This document shows, piece by piece, positions 63,463 through 64,000 of a DNA stretch of 64,000 nucleotides. How positions within the stretch are numbered: position 1 is the first letter of the stretch; every line of letters starts with the position of its first letter. The notes below the pieces were generated by a model, which saw nothing but the letters and a program-made list of their open reading frames with translations, did no database searches and was not told where the DNA came from. The DNA comes from Gemmatimonas sp. (GTDB lineage Bacteria > Gemmatimonadota > Gemmatimonadetes > Gemmatimonadales > Gemmatimonadaceae), in assembly GCA_011390885.1 (NCBI GenBank), contig JAABRO010000007.1:30042-94041 (forward strand), in the 5' to 3' direction. The translations under genes and the position numbers were made by a program.

Positions 63463-63463
63463 C

Positions 63464-64000
63464 GTGCGCACCGAGGGGATCCTCGCGGGGCTGCGCGTGG
63501 TGGAAGGATCGGCGTTCGTGGCGGCGCCGCTCGGCGGCATGACGCTCGCACAGCTGGGCGCCGACGTGATCCGCTTCGACCCCATCGGGGGCGGCCTCGA
63601 TGCGGCGCGCTGGCCGCTGTCGCCCGACGGGCGCGACAGCCTCTTCTGGAACGGCCTCAACAAGGGGAAGCGCTCCATCGCAGTCGACCTGCGCTCGCCG
63701 CGCGGCCAGGAGCTGCTCACGCGCGTGATCGCGGCGCCGGGCGCCGATGGCGGCATCTTCAGCACGAACTTTCCGGCGCGCGGCTGGCTCGCGTACGAGG
63801 CGCTGCGCGCGCACCGCGACGACCTCATCATGGTGGCGTTCACCGGTCGGCGGGATGGAGGCTCGGAAGTGGACTACACCGTCAACCCGCAGATCGGCGT
63901 GCCGGCCTTCACCGGACCGGCGCACGATCCCACGCCGGTGAACCATGTGTTTCCCGCCTGGGATGCGATCGCGGGACACCAGATCGCCCTTGCGATCCTC
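63464..64000 (+). CDS. mct: 2-methylfumaryl-CoA isomerase (mesaconyl-CoA C1-C4 CoA-transferase), 3' end missing
   Basis: The first 179 codons of a CaiB/BaiF protein starting at a GTG one base after the previous stop; the frame runs off the window. The N-terminus ILAGLRVVEGSAFVAAPLGG continues MTLAQLGADVIRFDPIGGGLD, NGLNKGKRSIAVDLRSP and TNFPARGWLAYEALRAH. TGRRDGGSEVDYTVNPQIGVP and PVNHVFPAWDAIAG with predicted catalytic Asp167 follow. These blocks agree with what I remember of Chloroflexus Mct, which moves CoA within mesaconate from C1 to C4 and differs from ordinary class III transferases in these segments. The neighbouring meh-like gene supplies the enzyme that would use the product. Confidence 0.85.
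   Translation, partial: MRTEGILAGLRVVEGSAFVAAPLGGMTLAQLGADVIRFDPIGGGLDAARWPLSPDGRDSLFWNGLNKGKRSIAVDLRSPRGQELLTRVIAAPGADGGIFSTNFPARGWLAYEALRAHRDDLIMVAFTGRRDGGSEVDYTVNPQIGVPAFTGPAHDPTPVNHVFPAWDAIAGHQIALAIL

Noticed and set aside
1..64000. tRNA, rRNA, CRISPR, insertion sequence or prophage
   Set aside because: No tRNA-like cloverleaf in the intergenic regions, no regularly spaced repeats, and no integrase, transposase or phage structural protein among the genes.

Overview
The window is very GC-rich (mostly G or C at third codon positions), and its genes are densely packed on both strands. No rRNA, tRNA, CRISPR array, prophage or transposase was seen. The gene mix points to a Gemmatimonadota bacterium close to Gemmatimonadaceae: many secreted S9, M20, M28, M24 and zinc-dependent peptidases, TolB-propeller amidohydrolases, LVIVD-propeller lipoproteins, Hanks-type kinases, PAS-type histidine kinases and many lipoproteins. 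The taxonomic call is an inference from gene content, not a search result.

Layout. 1-9238: an SPFH protein (cut by the window edge) with a ribbon-helix-helix partner, a secreted alpha/beta hydrolase, a hybrid histidine kinase, a large zinc metalloprotease lipoprotein and a membrane Ser/Thr kinase. 9326-17329: LVIVD-propeller and DUF305 lipoproteins, an MBL-fold hydrolase, small membrane proteins, a DUF808 protein and a CocE/NonD hydrolase. 17551-22797: S9, M20 and M28 peptidases in one direction. 22891-30028: a YfcC-type carrier, a multicopper oxidase with inverted motif order, an NTF2-like protein, a DUF4239 protein, two tiny membrane proteins, a LuxR-type response regulator and a structured 340-bp intergenic stretch. 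30029-37184: alcohol dehydrogenase, an overlapping three-gene operon (M24 peptidase, serine hydrolase, DUF1579-like), a YbhB-like protein, a secreted protein and a YhiN/BaiN flavoprotein. 37411-39459: a TonB-dependent receptor.

39540-53255 is a beta-glucan (laminarin-like) utilisation locus made of two converging operons. The plus-strand operon encodes a triple-repeat lipoprotein, a ROK regulator, a GH16 lipoprotein and a GPH-type sugar symporter. The minus-strand operon encodes a 1059-residue protein that joins a glycoside hydrolase TIM-barrel to what looks like an outer-membrane beta-barrel, followed by two cytoplasmic GH3 enzymes. Each operon starts at a TTGACA promoter overlapped by the same 23-bp palindrome, which is probably the operator of the ROK regulator. 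The two operons meet at a perfect 31-bp inverted repeat.

53313-59962 carries a sterol-desaturase-family protein, a glutathione peroxidase, a second histidine kinase and a TolB/amidohydrolase protein. 60083-64000 holds a mesaconyl-C4-CoA hydratase-like gene divergent from three consecutive class III CoA-transferases. The third strongly resembles 2-methylfumaryl-CoA isomerase (Mct) and the first two resemble the SmtA/SmtB pair. This gene set is the signature of the second half of the 3-hydroxypropionate bi-cycle known from Chloroflexus, and finding it here is the most striking metabolic observation in the window. The cluster runs off the right edge.
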